Position numbers and translations under genes: made by a program. A DNA stretch of 64,000 bases, taken from Ophioderma brevispina (Eukaryota > Echinodermata > Ophiuroidea > Amphilepidida > Ophiodermatidae). Positions 60,892 to 64,000 of this stretch are shown here, piece after piece. Position 1 is the stretch's first letter; every line of letters starts with the position of its first letter. The notes beneath the pieces are model-generated. The model did not search any database. It had not been told where the DNA came from and saw nothing but the letters and a program-made list of their open reading frames with translations. The stretch spans positions 87,654-151,653 of the forward strand of contig JAMKCH010058388.1 in assembly GCA_023653785.1 (NCBI GenBank). The letters run 5' to 3'.

Positions 60892-61000
60892 GTCTTGAGG
60901 ACTTTGGGGTGCAGTGGGGTGCGGGGGCCTCTAATAAGTAAAAATAGGCTGATTTTGTATAATTTTTTGGGGTGCGCGTGCTGCACCGCACCCCGGCTCG
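60892..61000 (+). repeat. Repeat E copy
   Basis: CCAGAGGCGTACTCAGG, a G-rich stretch, then CCTCTAATAAGTAAAAATAGGCTGATTTT, matching the segment at 32460-32490. Confidence 0.45.
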
Positions 61001-61004
61001 TACG

Positions 61005-61959
61005 ATGGTAGACCCCACACCAACTCACCCGAAGTTGTATCAATTTAGGTATCAGATGAAAGGCCATATTTTTCTCATTGTCATTATTAATTCTTTTGGC
61101 CTTCAGTTAAAACACTGTTTTAATCCAATCAGAAACATGGTAAGAAAAGCTTTAAAAAGGTTTGTGATATATAGAAGGTCTATTTTGATTGGTTACTCAG
61201 AGGTTATTTCTTGCTATATCATGTTTTATAAGCCACTCAAAGCAAAGATAAGATTCTGTAAGAAAAGTGTTGGACAGCTGGAGCTAAGACCTTAACCTTA
61301 TTAATCTGTTTATTTATTTGTCATTGTTGTTGTGTGTGTGTGTGTTCTTGTTGTTTTGTGGTGAGTTGTGTTTTTTTTTGTTTTGTTGTTTGCATGTGTC
61401 ATTTTTGCTTTTTTTTTCTTAAAATGATGAAAAATTGTTCAAGTGGAAATAATTGCCATTTTACAGTTTTCATTTCCCCCATACTTTTTCATTAACTTCA
61501 TATTCCCAGGGTACCCACCAGTAAGCTTTTATGCTGCCCTGGTAAAAAATTGAAATAAAAACTATACTTACTAGCAACAATATCCACCATCCTTTCAATA
61601 TATGGCATTCATCATGTGTTTCCAAGCTGTTGCATTCACACAGCTAAATATTACTTTTCTACTTGCTTTAATTACCTGAAAGGTAAAAACAACAAGCACA
61701 CACACACACACAATGACAAATAAATAAACAGATTAATAAGGTTAAGGTCTTAGCTCCAGCTGTCCAACAAGTTCAATATTGGTCAATCAAATGGGACACA
61801 TTTTGCTAATAACATCCAAACCAAACAACTTTCAGTGCTAAGATTTCACAGGGTAAATGAGAAAAATTGTAGCTCTCCTTCTGACACCAAAATTTTGACC
61901 ACTTCCCGTGAAATCTGGGGTCCTGGGGAAGAGGCTATTCACAATCGGGCCATGGCCCT
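61005..61959. repeat. Inverted pair of family C-derived segments
   Basis: TTGGACAGCTGGAGCTAAGA and the next ~40 bases (61269-61326) occur in perfect inversion at 61711-61769. Outside these, the left arm (ATGAAAGGCCATATTTTTCT) and right arm (GGACCCCAGATTTCACGGGA on the minus strand) both resemble family C. The right arm ends GGCCCT/TTAA (61960-61963) as family C does. TG and CA runs flank the centre. A 107-codon frame in the left arm (60972-61295) is repeat-derived. Confidence 0.6.
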
Positions 61960-61963
61960 TTAA

Positions 61964-62989
61964 AATCATTGCTGTAATGTAATACAGATTTTAGCGGTGA
62001 GTCCCTACTGCATGCAGTAAAGACTATTTTCAGGTATGTCAACGAAAGACGTACAAAACACAAGTCACAAACTTGGAATAATTTTCGGTTTTGTAATACT
62101 CAATAAATATCCACCCAAATGGTGAAACCTCTATTCCTTAAAATGTAGATTTTTAGGGTTTTTCAAAATTAGGTCAAATAATGGAGGTATATTTTGTACA
62201 TCACACAATTCTGTTACAGAGTCTGAAATTGTACTACCACATAGATTGTAATCCTTGTGCATCTAAACGTAATCATCCCTTATTTCCAAATCTCTTCACT
62301 TATCACAAACGATAGAGTACACAAAAAGCTAATCAAGCCAAATCTACATGCGCCCGCGAGCACACTCTCGCTCGTGCATAAATTCCCCAAACTCACAGGG
62401 AAAAGTAGGCTAACTGGACAACGTCAACAGAGTCCATCCAAATGAAATTGGGTCATAATTTATCAGCTAGCCTGGATACGCCAATTTGAAAATATAGTGC
62501 ATTCAAAATATCTTGACCTAGCGCTGTGTGTTTGACCCATATATGGTCACCTTGTTAAGTGCCTGCTCTGGATTTTAAGAGTTTGTCCTATTGATTGAGT
62601 GGTTCAAAAATAATTAAAATTAGCTGTTCCTTTTAAAATTACCACCCCTCTGGAAGATTTGAGTCTTATCTACAGGGTGCATGGTTTCAAATGGAAGAGC
62701 ACATTGGGTAGAAAGAAATCCACAACCCCCATGTGGAAGATTAAGGTAGTCTTCTTGAAGGAGTAGTATGAATTTCACATGGACTAGTTTGGTAACAGCC
62801 CAGGGGTGTATTAGTCCATCCCACAATGCACCAGTATGGGGAAATTTCACCTCAATAAGGTCATGTGATCCAACAAAATCATATTCTTGAAACACATTAC
62901 AACCCTGATTTTCACACTCATTTTAGCCCACAAAATACTAGTAAAATTAATTTTCAGCCATGTTGATGAAAATGCTTTGTGCTTCTTAA
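61964..62989. other. Unrecognised sequence with a GTGGAAG-type repeat
   Basis: Positions 62640-62840 have recurrent TGGAAGA / TTTCAAATGGAAG steps, resembling a dispersed repeat of marine invertebrates. The minus-strand frame across it (62620-62895) is probably repeat-derived. No gene is recognised. Confidence 0.3.
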
Positions 62990-63344
62990 AGGTGCAATGA
63001 GAGATTTCAAATAACAGGTGTCCCTAAAAAATATGAAAATTCTTATTTTTTCACTGGTGTAAAGCTCTCTATCAAAAATATCCTCATCTGAAAGGATTAA
63101 GCTCAGAACTTTTTCTTTGGTACAAAAATGGTGAAATTTCTAATTTCCTATAGGCGCAAATACGAAATTCAGCCTATGTTTTCTATTGAAATATAAGCAT
63201 ATAAAAATCACCCTTTGATTTCATTTTAAGTTATTTCTGTAACCAAATAAAAGGTAAGGAATCTATTGAGTGTCTAGTCTAGTCTATATGAAATCACTAT
63301 ATTTCACACAAAATATGGATGACTTGAAATCTCTTGTTGCACCT
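62990..63344 (+). mobile_element. Family A TTAA element, full length
   Basis: It is flanked by TTAA at 62986-62989 and 63345-63348. The ends AGGTGCAATGAGAGATTTCA and AAATCTCTTGTTGCACCT are inverted. It has the same orientation as 25075-25407, sharing CTGAAAGGATTAAGCTCAGA and ATTGAGTGTCTAGTCTA. 355 bp, non-coding. Confidence 0.8.
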
Positions 63345-63348
63345 TTAA

Positions 63349-64000
63349 AATCTTGAACACTTTTTATCCTTGAAAGTACCAACATAACATGTGTTTAGTA
63401 CAGTACAGTATAGGCACATTGCAATGCATTATGGGATTGGTTTTAACACCCTCTTGTAGCAGCTGATCATTAGAGAAGATGCCACAATGCACATATGATG
63501 TTTATTCTATGGCAAGCTCATCAGGACATAACATATTGCTTCAATGCATTGTAAAAACAACCAATAGCAATAGATCTTTTGGCAATGCAATGCATTCTCC
63601 ATCATTGCAAGGCTTTGTGGAAGGAAACAAATAACAGCATACGGTGCAATATTGTGAAATGCAGCTTATTCCGTATTATAATTCCATCACGTAAGGTTCT
63701 CACAAAGTGTTGTGGGCTACATCAATTCACAATGTATTGCATATTTATCCGTGTTGCCAAAACATTCATTCCCATTGGCCGTTTTCAGAATTCATTGAAA
63801 GCAATGTGTTAATGGCCCAACTGGCTTGCCATAATAACACATCTGATGCACAGGAAAGTCACAGTTTTCTTGCTATCTATTTATAATACGGACACAATTC
63901 TAAAATTGCAAAGGACCGAGGAGAAATAAGGCCAGATGGACAAATTCCCAATTTCCCTGATTTCTGCCATTAGTGAAATTTTACGTGTGATTTTTAAAAC
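63349..64000. other. Unrecognised sequence
   Basis: Several GCAATGCATT-type palindromic steps (63418-63600). No gene. Confidence 0.3.

Noticed and set aside
60972..61295. 107-codon plus-strand frame
   Set aside because: It lies within the arm of an inverted repeat derived from family C, so it is a by-product.
1..64000. Search for CRISPR arrays, bacterial operons, defence systems and viral genes
   Set aside because: No regularly spaced repeats, no ribosome-binding-site-led gene strings and no viral hallmark proteins were seen. The window is animal repeat-rich DNA.

Overview
This is a 64 kb stretch of eukaryotic (animal) DNA. It is AT-rich and repeat-dense, and it holds no complete protein-coding gene that I can recognise. 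The mix of repeats suggests a marine invertebrate, perhaps an echinoderm or other non-vertebrate deuterostome: several families of short TTAA-flanked foldback elements, hAT-like miniature elements, LINE remnants of two kinds, and a dispersed repeat rich in TGACCTTTGACC. That placement is an inference from repeat style only. I found no rRNA, intact tRNA, CRISPR array, bacterial operon or viral gene.

Layout. Positions 1-5000 hold two noisy copies of one ~1.8-2.1 kb segment, each carrying the same hAT-like miniature element. From 8.2 to 14.6 kb the sequence becomes erratic and C/A-rich, with an almost G-free core at 12.4-13.95 kb that looks like low-complexity DNA or bad sequence. Positions 15-20 kb are mostly unique AT-rich DNA with two inverted-repeat elements and a TG microsatellite. 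Positions 20-34 kb hold a 281 bp near-perfect palindrome, a duplicated flank, a three-level nest of mobile elements, a LINE 3' end and two more foldbacks. Positions 34-42 kb are mostly unrecognised, apart from the reverse-strand 3' end of an I/Nimb-like LINE and a striking CRE/E-box palindrome. Positions 42-47.3 kb are one long, badly decayed APE-type LINE. Positions 47-64 kb are a dense field of miniature elements, another LINE fragment and many simple repeats.

The only candidate for a cellular gene is a pair of reverse-strand exons at 54242-54608, tentatively from a 3CxxC-type zinc-finger protein.

The main result is the transposon archaeology. Three families (A, B, C below) with different terminal inverted repeats all begin AGG and all sit in TTAA. 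One family A insertion can be matched to a related uninserted site elsewhere in the window. This points to a TTAA-targeting transposase (Kolobok- or piggyBac-like) acting in this genome. The transposase itself is not in the window. I do not see a new defence system or gene cluster here.
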